Shown here: positions 28,941 to 41,690 of the stretch, piece after piece
How the letters are laid out: each line of letters opens with the position of its first letter
Numbering within the stretch: the stretch's first letter is position 1
Assembly: GCA_013396525.1 (NCBI GenBank)
Contig: VWYX01000014.1
Span: 310,001-374,000 of the forward strand
DNA: 64,000 nucleotides
Reading direction: 5' to 3'
Origin: Chaetorhynchus papuensis
Lineage: Eukaryota; Chordata; Aves; Passeriformes; Rhipiduridae
Made by a program: the position numbers and the translations under genes
The notes under the pieces: model-generated
What the model was told of the DNA's origin: nothing
Database searches by the model: none
What the model saw: only the letters and a program-made list of their open reading frames with translations

Positions 28941-31900
28941 CTCCACTTTCAGTTCTCTTGTGCAGAAAATCATTTAATTGGAAGTGCAGTCAGGTCAGAT
29001 CCAAATATTATAGACCAGCAGTTAAGGCATTAACCTTGGAGACAAGAGTCAATGCTTCTAGTTCCTTCTTTGAGTACTTTAAATTAAACATTCCTATAAC
29101 ACAAACCATAAACTGGCATTCTGCTTCCAGAAGAGTGCCCTCATCAGTGAGCTTCAGAGCCATGCTCGTGCTTGCCATCCCTTTCTGGTTCCACACAGAC
29201 ACATAAAAAAGCTTATCTGTGTTTCCATAACTGGAAAACAATTAACTGGTGTTGGATGAACAGATTAAGTCTCTATTTACATAATGCATGTGGTTTTGCA
29301 TTAAGGCAGTCTAAAATCTTTTCAATAATTGTTACAATGTTTGTCTTCTATGGAGACAGGCTTAAGCTGGAAATACTTTCATGGTATCAGAGCACCTTTT
29401 TGTTCCTTGCATTACTTCATTTTGCAGACAAATAAGTTGTTTTATGGTAGATTGTTGATTATTTTTCTGAAAGAACTTCTTTTGAAAGTAATTTGTTTTT
29501 AATGCCAGCTTCTCAGATTCAACAGATCAGGATTTAAACAATAACATTTCTCAACTGTCTTGCATGGGATCTGTGTGTTTTGAGGGCTGGTACTCATTTG
29601 TAGACACAGCATTTAAAAGCATTTGGAGATGCTGCAATTTTTGTTTAAAGTTTTAAACTTGATAGATCAATTCAAATAGAAAAATGTAGCTCTTTAATAG
29701 CTATCTGAAGAAGTGGTCATACATTTTGAACAAAATATCTGCTTTGCTTTTTTAAATTATTATTATTATACTTTGCTTAAATGAAGACATTTTTATGCAA
29801 AGAGAGTTGCTTGATAAACATTTTTTGCAGCCATTTAAAAACAGAACCATTTGGTAGGATGTGTTCCATAGCTTCTGTTTGGAGGCAAAAAGATGATGAG
29901 TAGATCTGCAGAAGTAGGAGGACAGCTTTTAAATAAGCTTAATAAATAAGCCCTTAAATAAGATTTTATATTTTGTCCAGGCATTTCTGAACCTTCTAAC
30001 TCTTGTTTTGTCCATTATTGTTTTATTCTGATAATGTGTGTTATTTTGGTTTGCCGTGAGATTAAAGTTGAATTACTATTGCCTGGGCAAATCCCTCTAG
30101 GGATGATTTAGAAACCTTTACAAAATCAAACTAATTGCAGAATGATAAATTAATTAAACTCCTCAACATTTATTCACTTGGAATAAGTCCCAGATAATAA
30201 AATACGGTAAAACAAGTCATTTTGCTAGAATAATATTCTTTTTCTGGGTGTAAAAATATAAATGTAGCTTCTTACTACTGGAGTATCTCTAACATAACAG
30301 TGTGGATCACTGTAAATGAGCTTTGTTTTGAAAGTTCAGTGATTTAGAAGCAACATTTGAAGTCAGACTTGCTGTGGAGAGCAGAGGTCTCTGAGATAAG
30401 CAGTCTGTTGCCTGTGAAAAATATGTTCAAACTACATATGGCTCACTGTAGGTGTGTATGCTATCTGTAGGCCATAGAGTGATTCATGACTAATACAGGA
30501 GTACTAGTCATAATAAAGAAGCACAAAAGGAAAACAAATGATTCAATTGCAGCCTTTTCACATTAACCTTTGTTGCTACTGTTAACAAATTATCCAGTCT
30601 AGCAATATATATGCAAATAGAGGTGGGGTTTAGGAACACACATATTGAGAAGGACTATGCTTGCTTAAGGAATTAGACTTCACTTGAATTTCCCAAGCAT
30701 GAAGGAGATGAAGTACAGTCCAAGTGACTCAGCTCCTCTCAAGTTCGGGATTTCTTTGTGAAACACACCCCGACACAAGAGCGGATGGCAGCCTCCCTGA
30801 AAGACACCAGAATCTTACTCTGCACTTTCCAAGCAAAAGAGAAACCAGCTGCACCTCCCTTGCTGTAGATTCCAGTGTGGCAGGCAGGGCATCTCCAGTA
30901 AGTGGCCAGCCCTTCCTGTGTTGTGCTGGACAAACTGTATTTCTCTGGCTGCTTTATTTTTTTACACAGTAAGTGCTGCTGCTTGTTCATGCAAAAGGCT
31001 CCTCTGATTCTGCAAGTGGAGTGTGCTGAGGTAATGCCTCGTGGGAGTTGTATTTTACTTTGCTCACGTCTCAGGGCTTTTTGTGGCCCACGTAGCTGAC
31101 AAATGCTCAGATAGGCATTCCCAGATGTGTCTCGCTTCCTTTGCCACGTGCATGGAAACACAGTGTGCACAGAGGTTTGGCACTGTCAGGATGAGATCAG
31201 AAGGCACCCAGCTGTATTACTCAGGAGGTACCACAGCAACACTTGTGAATTCAAATGTTTGAACAAGCAGGAGTAATCTTGAAGAATCGTGGAGAAGAGC
31301 AAAAGGTAGCTCTTGTTCCTTCCTGTCAGGCTTAGCACTTCTGAGTTCTTACACTTAGATTATGGAAAGGAATTGAGGGGATACATGGAGCAAAGCTTGC
31401 TTGTGCTCTTGTGCTCGATAGGTGACGGTGACACTGCTGGCTTGCACCAGTCTGATCGGAACTGCCCTGACCAGCAAGGAGGGCATGGTTTGCTCTGCCC
31501 TCTGCTGGGCTGAGAGGGGCTTGGAGCATTGGAGTGTTGGGCCTGGGTTTCAGAATGAGCTCCCGGGAAAAGGGAGTAGAAGAGAAATCTTTGCATTTGT
31601 AGACCATTGTAAACTTTGTCGTATTTTTTTAATTTTTGTATAATCTCTACTTTTTCCTCATAGAATAAGCATTAAGTGCAAAGTTAGTTACCCTTACCTC
31701 TGTAATGTACTCTTACCTTTCTGCCATGAGCCATTCTGTCTGTTTGCCTCTCACTTCCAGGAGCACAACTATTTTGCAACTGGCTGGGTTTTTTGCCAGT
31801 TGTGTTTCTTCGCATGATCTATCCTAGCTTTGCAGAGAAGCTCTAATATATTAAACATTTTTATGCTCTAAGCAATGTGTCAATTTGATGTGAGTGCCTG

Positions 31901-32942
31901 ACAAATAACCAACACTTTCTACATCTTCTAAGCATCTAAGACAGAGGGACAATCATGTAATTCCCTGTCACTGGCTCTGCCAACCACTCACATTTTTTTG
32001 CTTCCCAAAGCAGCAGTTAGTAAGGTTGGCTGAACAGAGCAGGACAGAACTAGCACTTGGTATGTATCAAATTTCCCAACATTTTAATCTATACCAGAAA
32101 AAATTGAGCTGGAAGCAGAAGTGTTCCTCTGCTTCCTAAATGAAAGCTGTAGTGTGTTACACACTTGCACTCTTAATGGTGCACCTTCCTCAGGTGGAAG
32201 CCAGAAATGTGTTCTGCACTGAAAAACCACGGTTTATCCACCTTTATCACACTGCAGCAGGTTCAGATTGTGCCTGAAAATGTTTTCCAATCAAAAGAGC
32301 CAGGATGATTTTTGAAAAAACTCTGATACTCTTCTGAAAGCTGTCAGCATCAGAATAGCAACAGTTGGGCTCTTTCCATCTGTACTTTTTGTTGCTGGAT
32401 TAATTTTAGATGTGCTGCATATGGATTATGCACAAAATGTTGCCTCCCTGCTTTTGTTGTTGCTGCAATTAGCTGTGTGGTAAGCAACTCTTCCGGGGAT
32501 TTCATGGTCCAGCACGTGAGCCTCTCTGACAGGGCTGCTTGCTCTGGGAACAGACACGTACTGAAAGCTAAGAAGTAGCTAGAGGTGCACTGAAAAAAGG
32601 GTACTCGTGGTTCTGAAGCCACCTGTGGCACAGCCCCCAGAACAGATTCCACCAGCTGTGTGCTCAGTCCAGAGCTGGGTGTTATCAGTGATGTGTTGGG
32701 CATCCCTTCCTTCAGCTCTTGAAGTTATCACACTCAACTTAATTTAGATGCTCAAGTTAGCTTAGTTACAAGTAGTATATCTAGTCTGATTTGTTACATT
32801 TTACCCCTCAAATATTTCCTAGTGGCATCAGGGAAACAGAAACTTATGGTCAAATGATAAAAATATATCCCCTGGTGACTGTCATCTAGTTTTTCTCTGT
32901 AGATTTCCTCCATTTTACAGCTGCTGGTTGTTTAAATGGCAA

Positions 32943-32959
32943 GGCGGGGCGGGGGGGGG
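32943..32959 (+). repeat. G-run cluster
   Basis: Runs of 2, 4 and 9 G separated by single C bases. This could form a G-quadruplex on the plus strand, and it is also a common sequencing-error context. Confidence 0.7.
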
Positions 32960-35900
32960 TCTATTGCCATTTGCATTAGTCAGTAATTCCTGAAAATACA
33001 GCTAGCACAGGGAAACAGGGCTTTGGTGTTCTTTTAATTGAAAAAGTTAAAATCCTGCTTTAGAAAGAAAAGCATCCCGTGATGTTAATATTAGTGTAAA
33101 GTCATGTAAATGAAGCCAAAGAACAAAATGTAGCCTTTTTAAACTTGGAACCTTTTCTAGCACTGCACCATTCCTGCAAAATATGTACCTGAATAAATAC
33201 TACTGCTTGTTGATCATATTATAGTGTCAGTTGAAGTATCAAACTAGAAATCTGACTCCACAGTGGTTTTAACTGCCAGGCCAGATTTAGTAAATAAGAT
33301 CTCAGATAAGATGCCCTGTTTTTACTGAATCTGCTGTAAAAATAGGAAAGCTTCCTTTCTTCTTTGAATCCATAGATAAAATGTGCACTTATTTGTTACC
33401 AGTCACTTCTGAAACACTGAGGAACAGAGGGACTGGGAAACTTTTCATTGAGCTCATTCAAATGCCTGTCCTGTTACCATAGGTTATTACAGGTTTTATT
33501 ATTAATAAAACTTTTGGAAGTGCAAAACACCTATAATCCCTTTTCCTTTGTGTTACATGACAAATCAATTATAAAATGTTGTTTTTCTTCAAATCCATTA
33601 AATTTCAGTTTCCATTCTAAACACAGTTGGATGCATAACACCAGCTAAAACAGCTTTAATCTGTAGCTCAGATCTGTTAATATTTAATTACAAATGTCAT
33701 TCACCTGTTACAGCACTTAAATGTTACGATTTTGAGTACATGTGCATTAAATTATGTAACTTCTTGAACATCTGCATCACATCCTTTTGGTCAGCAAAGG
33801 CAAGGATCAAGTTTAAAGTAAAGACTTAAAGTAAATTTATCTGCGAACCTGTATATGTCAAAAATTTCTAATTAATGAGAACTATTCCCTTTCAAAGACA
33901 GCAGGAAGTACAAATGTAAAGACTAAAACTGCTCTGTTAACTCCAGATTTATTGTTTGCTGGCTTAAATCTCGCGTAAAAAGACAGTTTAAGAATTTCAG
34001 TTTACCAGTGTTGCACAACAGCTAAAAATTGGTCCAGCTGCTGATTTTTAGAATAATTTTAAAGAGAAAGTGAACTTACAAAGTATAAAATTTTTTTGTA
34101 CTGAATCATCACCACGGAAGAGCAAGAAAGCATAGGAAGAGAAACTTTTCTGACCTTTGTGACCTTTCAGTAAGCACACACTAAAACGTAGTAACAGGTG
34201 GTCTGGTGTACAGGATACAGGGATGCAGAGAGATGCACCCAGACCCAACCATGCAACCCACAGGATGTTTTATTAATCACGGGCCCATCAACTTGAGCTA
34301 GTTGTGTGCTGGAAGAAAATCCATAATAAAAAAGTACACTGTTTTCTCTTCCTCTAGGGAAAAAAATAATCCCCCATCTTCTAATAAACAACAACTGGAA
34401 AAAATTTACTTCATAGGCCCTCATGGATCATTGCCAGCCAGCAATGATCTTTGCATGGCCCAGCAAGAGGCAGAGCTGCTTGTTTCCACTATAATCCACA
34501 AAGGGTCAATGCTTTCCAGTGCCTTTCAGAGCCTTGCTAGACAAGAAGCAAAATCTGTACTACAAATTAAAAAGGTTGAAATATTATCAAATGTCAGTTG
34601 GAGGACAGAGATACCCACATGAGTTTGTATCCCAAGTAATCTCAGGACCATTTTCTCCAATAAAGGCTTAATCTTCCTCTGTGTTTTATCAGAACTGGTC
34701 AGTCTTTTCTACTACTTTGTTCACTAAATCACAGTTTAGGCTCTACAGACTGTAACATGAAGATAAGAGTTTGAAGTCCAAATGGAGAAGGATTTATCTG
34801 TGTGAGCTGCAGTTTATGGAACTATAGCAGATAAAGAGAAATATATTTTTGGAGCTCATTCAAGTTATTTTTCTTCTGCAGTCTGCTGTGCTGCTTAATC
34901 ACTGAATTAGGTAGGCCAATTCATGGAAATTGAGAAAATTAAAATCTGTTTACCATCTCTTCTAGGTGATAATTTAAAAAACGACTTTTTTTTTTTTGCC
35001 CTGTAAATTATCTGGAACGGTTCTAAAGGAAGCAATTTAAAGACTAGAATGTTCCTTTGTGGCAACAGAACAATTTTTCTGCCCCAGGAGGGCCAGACAG
35101 TGCTTCTGTCATTTGGAAGAGTGTGCTGATACTCTCTGAGTAAGGGGGTGTGGATTTGGTGTCAGCCTGGATCATAGGTTTTCCACATGCGGAGTGACTG
35201 ATCTGACAGCGTTATAAGAAACACGGATACTGCCACAACCATCTCCAAAAGGAGGTGACCAGTGACCTGCAGAGCTCTGGTTCTGCTGGATGCACAGTCC
35301 CTGCTCCCAGGCTGTGCTGGGCAGCCTGGACAGGTGATCATCTGCTCATATGGGCTGGCTCTGGCTCTGCAGAATTCTGTGCCTTGCAGGAACTCACAGA
35401 GAACAGAGAAGGGGCTTTTAGTGGTGTCCATGCTGTGATGACAACTAAGTAGGGTTTTACAGGATCACAATTCCAGAAATATTTCATTCAATCCCACAAA
35501 GCTTTTGCCTCAGGGTAATTTTTTATTAGATACACCATATTTCTGCTCAAAAATTACTATTTTTTTCATATATACATGAAAACAAGAGCTTTATTTCACT
35601 TTATCACATTCAAATTTGAAAACAAGTTTCCAGCATGGGAGCTCTTTGTGATTTGAAACAGGCAGCAGCTTTTCTATAGTTTTTTCCTTTGCTTGCTTCT
35701 TGCTTTTGCTGTCCTTTTCAAGAAAATGATCACTCACCATATCTTTATCTTCATAATGTTTCAGATGAGAGATAAGCTTTTTGTTGGGGATTTCTCTCTA
35801 ATGAGTCATCTATAATTCATGAAAATTAATAAAATAATTATATTTAGTTAATTGCCATCCAGTTGTCAGTTGTTATTAAAATTTAGTTTCCTACCAGCAA

Positions 35901-36289
35901 TTACTCCTCAGAAATCATATTTTATTCACTCTGTAAATCTGTTGCACTGTTCATAGTGCTATTATACCTGTGACATTGTAATAGCAACAGTGAAGATCAA
36001 GTCATCTTTCTGCTGACAGAATAAGAGCAGTAAATGTCAAACTAATGAATATAGAGTGGGCATATGTAAATGACCTAGGAGAGCAGAGAGGTTCTTAACA
36101 TTTGTCATTTTAAGAATAGATCAACCTGAGTTGCACCACGTGAACGACTCTTCCACGGTTCACCTGCACTGGCTGTAACTTGATCAGAAATCATTTCAAA
36201 AAGGGCATCATATTCTTGCTAAAAATTTAGTCACGTTTAATAGATATCCAGCTCAAAAATAAAGCTTACTGAGCTCTTAGTCCTCACCA

Positions 36290-36505
36290 GTGTGAGCTCT
36301 GGGGACAGCTGTGCCCCGTGGTGTGCCCAGGGCTGCGATGTGCTGGTGTGTGCCCCATCTCACCTGGTGCCCGGGCACTCTGCTGCTTTCCCCATGGGCA
36401 TGGGGCAGGGAATGGCACTGGGCAGGACACCTGCCTTGTGGCACACTCCCCACGTGTCCAGCTGGATTCAGGCACTGGGAAGCAGCCCCAGACTGAGGAC
36501 ACAGA
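36290..36505. other. GC-rich patch with palindromes
   Basis: This short island is much richer in G and C than its flanks. It holds a 12-bp perfect palindrome GTGCCCGGGCAC (36367-36378) and an inverted repeat CCCCATG-GG-CATGGGG (36390-36405). Several open frames overlap on both strands, as expected where stop codons are rare. No promoter, exon or known repeat was recognised. Confidence 0.5.
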
Positions 36506-39428
36506 TTTAACCTCCTTGTTTGGTTTCCCGTTGTTCTGGAGAATTGCACATACATGCTCAGTGTCTCAAATACGGCTTTTCTCTGATGTGATTTCCCATC
36601 ATGGCTTGTGCTGCTGTTTGTGTCTTTCATCTTTCCTCAGTCTCGTAACTGAAACCATGAGAGATGAGGTCTGCTCAGAACAACTCAAATGGTTACGTGA
36701 AAAGCTGATTTTTTGAGAGCAGTTTCAAAATACTCTGTCTTCTAAAAATCTTTTCTATGATATGTTGAAAAAAATAATCAAGTTATCATCTTTGACTTTC
36801 TTACAAATTAAAGAGCATTATTGGCTATTTTGATTCAGCTGGAAATGATTTCTGTTTATTTGGCTAAATGTCCAGCTTAGATAAGCGGTATTTTCAACAA
36901 AATAATTCAGATAGGTAGTCAACCGTAGGAAAATATTCTGGCTAAAGAAATAAGCATTGATTCAACAGATTTAAAAATAAGAGAACACTAGCATAAATGA
37001 AGTATGTTATAAAACACCTGAATATCATTTTCTGAGGATGTCCCAAGATGGATGCCTTCTGTGCATCGAAAAGATCATGCTAAACAAGAGCTTAGATGAA
37101 ATAATTCAAGAAACTGGACAAAATATGCTTTCTAGTCTGAGCAGTCTTTTCTGGACTGAAATGCCAATAAAACATTTGAGCATTCACCCTTCCCTGAAAA
37201 GGCTTGAATAGATGAAATCAGCTTTTGTTTAGGGGCAATCAGTCTCGACCTGCTCCGTACGGCCCCTGCCAGTGCCCTTTGTAGCAGCACTTGTGCTGAG
37301 CAAACCAAACCACGCTTTCTTCTGGAGAAGAAAACCTCTCATTCTTTCAGTTCAGTGCTATCCAACAAGTGCAGGTACTTTCTTCAACATTGATTGTAAT
37401 ACAGTAAGGATTTTATATGAGTTGAGCTGAAAAAACCCAGACATTTTTGTAGATGAGAATATCTTCCACGAATCTAAATTAAAATCACTTAAACAAATGG
37501 ATTCTCTATTTAATGTAGCATTAGTTCAAAGAAAGCACATGACACAGGGATTAGTATTCAGTAGACTTCTTATTTTATTGTATAAAAGTAATTACCTTTT
37601 AAATACTATCCAAATTAACATTTTAATATTCCTCTGGGGTTTTACATTTTAAAAGCATAATATAACTCGGTACCTAATACAGAAGAACCCTATTTCCTTT
37701 TCTGCTAAATTAGTCTGCTGTATGAATTTGAATAATTTGCAATGCAAGTGGCAGCAATTCTTCCTATTACAAATAAGACTCATATTACAACAAAAGATAC
37801 TCAGTGTTTTCAGCACAGGCCTCTTACAGCTTGAAGAACCTAATTTCATTATATTTGTATTTCTTGGTAAGCTATTTGTGGAAAAGAGTCTCTTTTATTA
37901 ACCATCTTTATGTTTTACCAGACCTCGTCGAGGTAAAATACATGACCTAAAATAGATTTCCATTTCAATACTCTGGTGAATTTTGCATATTAAAAGTCCT
38001 AGCTGGCAGAAATAATGCATAAAATTTACTTTTGTCTATTAAAATTGAGACCATCTGACTGGTTTCATACTATATGTAGATATGTTTTTTGTGCTTTCAT
38101 GTAACTTTTTTTATCAGTGTATGTCATGACAATAAGAAAAACTTTCTTTTTCTATCACAATATTTATTTTTTGCTTAGGTCTGAAACAAATTAATCACTT
38201 TATCATATTGATGAAGCCACATAATTTAGCAGGAACTTTCCAGTAGAATCAATGGGACAGCTAGGAAAAGGCTTTAAGACTGTAGAATAAAAGAACAGAT
38301 TAATTTGGAAAAAAAAATGGTCAGTAAGGGAAGTGCAGGAGAGATGTAATAAAGGGGTAGTAGGCTTGTCCACAAAGCATATCAGTGGTCTGTTAACCAC
38401 AAGGGTATATGGAGAAAAGACAGGCTTGGGTGGACAGCGGAAGATCAAGGGGTATGCAATTTTTTTGAAGTCATCTATTTTATTAAATTATAATGGTCAC
38501 TGATAAATGCAGTGGTTACCACCGTAAGGCAGCCCTGCAAAAACGCAAACTGCTCACTGTCACATCCCAGAACAGTGCCAGAGCCAGAGAGGCATCCTCT
38601 GCAGATTCAGAACAGTGATTCTGAGCCTTGCTTCTGGCATCATCCGCTCTGCTGTTGTTAAATCCACAGCCTGGGGACTTGGATGATCTCAGTGTTAGCC
38701 AGGTCCGTGTGCTGCCCTTGGGCTGTGGGCTACAGGAACTATCGAAAGCTCAACTCCTTATCCCAATAGGCTGTCCCATCTCCTGACCTCTTTTGATCAG
38801 CCCTACTTTTTCCCTACTCCTCTAAAATACAGTGTACATTATTTGCTGGTATTGAATATGTACTTAGCCTTGGGTGACTCTCCCAGTTACTGTGTGGGCT
38901 TGTGCATTGGTTTAAGAGGTGACAGACCTGACAGTTAGAGTAGGAAAAAAAAAATGAGCTTCATCTTGTATGGAAAAGTATCAGTATTGTGTAGTTCCTA
39001 ATGTTCTCTGTGTTATTTGTGTGTCTGAAAATTCCTGGGTGAAAAACTCTTCATGGAAAAAACAGGTAAAACTGCAACTTTACAGGTCTGTGATGCCACA
39101 ACCTGTCCTAAAATATCTTCATAATTTCTGCGAGATTCTAGGAATGTAATAGGTAGTAAAATAAATAAATATTTATCAGGTAATTATAGATTTATTACCT
39201 TCTTTTCATGAGGCAGCAGCACCCTAAATTACAAGGGACATATGTGTGTAATATATGTGTATTAGATATATCTGCCTAGAGTTGTGGCTCCCTAGCAGCT
39301 AAAAGCTCTGACTCTTTTGCCCTCTATTAAATTCCTCCTAAAACACACATTTTCCCTTAAGCTTAAAATAATTACATTAAAAACCCTATAAATTTTCACA
39401 GAAAAGTTTCACTGGTAGCTTTTTTTTA

Positions 39429-39429
39429 N
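39429..39429. other. Ambiguous base (N) in the assembly
   Basis: A single N lies within a T/A-rich run, most likely an unresolved homopolymer position in the source assembly. Confidence 0.95.
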
Positions 39430-39658
39430 TTAGGTATATTTTTTTAATCCTTTAAAATATTCACATGGTATATAATTTTTCCATTTCAATTCAAGTTAAG
39501 GTTTTTGACACAGTATCATGAACAAGGAAAATGACAGTCTAATTCATCAAAGTAAAATAGTTTCATTGCCTTTGTGAAATGGACATGTAACTGAGACCAT
39601 AAAGCTTGAAAATGAGTTTCAGAGCATGGCCACTGCTCTTCATTTTAAGGCTTGAGGT

Positions 39659-39710
39659 TTTTTTTTTTAAAAAAAGTAAGCCCCCCCCCCACACACACTT
39701 TTTTTTTTAA
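39659..39710. repeat. Mixed homopolymer tract (T, A, C, CA, T)
   Basis: A T run is followed by an A run, then ten C (39681-39690), a short CA repeat and another T run. It is low-complexity DNA prone to slippage and to assembly error. Confidence 0.85.
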
Positions 39711-41388
39711 TATTGTTATATTTATGAACCTATTATCTCCCTTTCTCACCAGGTGCAGTTATATTATCTGCCAATGCAGTTTTGCCTTCAGCTGAGTTTC
39801 TCTGAATGCATTCTCATATAATGCAACCAGAACTGGTCCACTGGCCATTGACAATAACTGTCCCATTTCCTGTTAAGTATTTCAGGCTAACCAAGTAAAA
39901 AGCATTTCTGTGTCGTTCCCTTTGGAAAATAAAGCAAACTGTAAGACTCATTTTGTTCCAAATGCAGGGTTCACAGTGAGTAGTTGTATCAGTAAAACAC
40001 TGAAATGAGCCTTGCTGGCCTAGAAAAATGAAAATGTGCCGCTCTGGTGCTCTCACATAACCACAGGAGTTATCCCAGGGTGTCAGGATAGCGTGTAAAA
40101 GAAGGATTCTCTGTTCTAGGTTTTACATAGGCTTAACATATACTTGATTTACTTCCCATGCTGATCCCTTGCCAATAAGAAATCGATTGGCCTGTTCTGA
40201 TATGTCTGACTCCTTATTTAGGCAGCTATGGTGAACTTTCACATAAATTTAAACAAAGGAAGTCGAAGCCCCAGTGGCACATGTAGCCACTGGATGATTT
40301 ACCAGCAGCGTTTTGGTTAAACTGCAGGTGAGGGACTGAGTTATCACAAATCCCACAGTATGGAAATAAGGTAAGTGCCCATCGAGGTGCACCTTTAAAA
40401 AGACAGCCTTGAGGAACGGGATACACCTCTGCATTGTATAACCATACATAGTTCAGAAACTCTGAAGGGAAATGAATAGGAGAAGCCAAAAAAAAATGTT
40501 AAAAGCTATGTTTAAGGAACAATCCCTTGAATCAATTTTCCCTGGCACAAATGGTCATTAATACTTGCCTATTTTAATTTTTATCAAGTCAAAGGGATCT
40601 GTTTTAATTATGACACACCACTGGCAGAAATAACACTTCTCGAACACATTTTAAAAAATTATAATTAATTCTCTCTCTAGTTAGCCAGTAAGACAAAAAG
40701 CAAAGTGCTATGGAAGTTCTCCAGCCTTTTATACTTATTTGAGTTGAAATGACAGAAATTTATAAATTGGCAGGTCATGAAAATTACATTAAAGCAAAGC
40801 AATCATATTTGTAAATTAGCCGTGGTGTAATACATGTGCATTCTAATTCTGTCCCTAAACTTTCAGCATTATGTCACAGCATAAATGAAAGCATATTTTT
40901 AGAAAAGTTTGGGAGAACCAATCACATGTATGTTAACAAGTAACAGACATTTACTTCATACAGCAGAAAGCTTTAATAAAAAGTGGGCTTTTATTGTTGT
41001 CGTTCTCAATCCCATTGCAGGTGTACAGCATCTCTTTAACACAAGCTCCAAATGCATCCACAGAGACAGCATTTGCCCGAAAACCTCTTTTTTTAGTACA
41101 GCAAAATACATTCAGTATCACTGACAATCCCTGAATAGGAATACCAATGTTAGGATCCACAAATATGGTAAACATATGAATGTTCTTCTACATAGTTTAA
41201 TGTGGTGGAAATCTGTACAATCCTTTATCTTTGAGATTTAGTGGCATTTTTCCCCCCCCACCCTCTGTGTCAAACTTATTGCTGAAATGATTTGGCTTTC
41301 TCAGGCAGAAAACTATTTTCATTTGTATATAGCAGCACTTTCCTCCACAACAAACAAGATGTGACTGCTTCCAATAGAAATGTATCTA

Positions 41389-41690
41389 ATGCAGTGTATC
41401 GAGCTTATGGAATATTTTTAGCACATTCCCATCAAAAGAAGATGAAGTATATTTCATAAATCTATCCAGTTCTTCCAAAGCCAACTCTTCATTTTTCTTC
41501 TTCCTCTTCTGGCTTGGCTTTTTCTGGCTGCTTTGAAGCACATTTGGTCATGACTCTTTTTCCCTGGAGAAATCAGAACTTCTCCTGTTTTTAAAAAAGT
41601 GGATGAATTAGATGAGAAATATCCTGGAGCAACTAAAAGTTCTGACCACATATACCACTGAAATAAATGGAAACATTTCTCAAGAGGCAA
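41389..41690 (-). pseudogene. Unrecognised protein-like fragment, frame-shifted
   Basis: Two overlapping minus-strand frames join with a one-base offset near 41545. The first (41690 to about 41545) has balanced composition, including SELLVAPGYFSSNSSTFLKT and GEVLISPGKKSHDQ. It follows a TTTATTTCAG that resembles a splice acceptor. The second (41547-41389) continues as SQKKPSQKRKKKNEELALEE followed by LDRFMKYTSSS, and ends at TAG 41388-41386. Together they would be about 100 residues, lysine-rich then acidic. I do not recognise a family. It could be a decayed retrocopy, an old exon with a one-base loss, or chance frames over a purine-rich tract. No conserved domain is visible. Confidence 0.22.

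Larger units (their letters stand above)
20270..41385. other. Gene-free sequence downstream of HTR7
   Basis: No gene was recognised. Contents are a G9 run at 22446-22454, a TA/TGTA microsatellite at 24766-24802, a short hairpin at 28921-28940, GC-richer patches near 30.8-31.6, 32.4-32.7, 35.2-35.4 and 36.3-36.5 kb, a G-run cluster at 32943-32959, and mixed homopolymers with an ambiguous base around 39.4-39.7 kb. Some GC-richer patches hold open frames of 90-143 codons, but on overlapping or opposite frames and without known motifs. Confidence 0.55.

Noticed and set aside
30739..31170. 143-codon minus-strand open frame
   Set aside because: Overlaps plus-strand open frames in a GC-richer stretch, with no recognisable domain, hydrophobic pattern or splice context.
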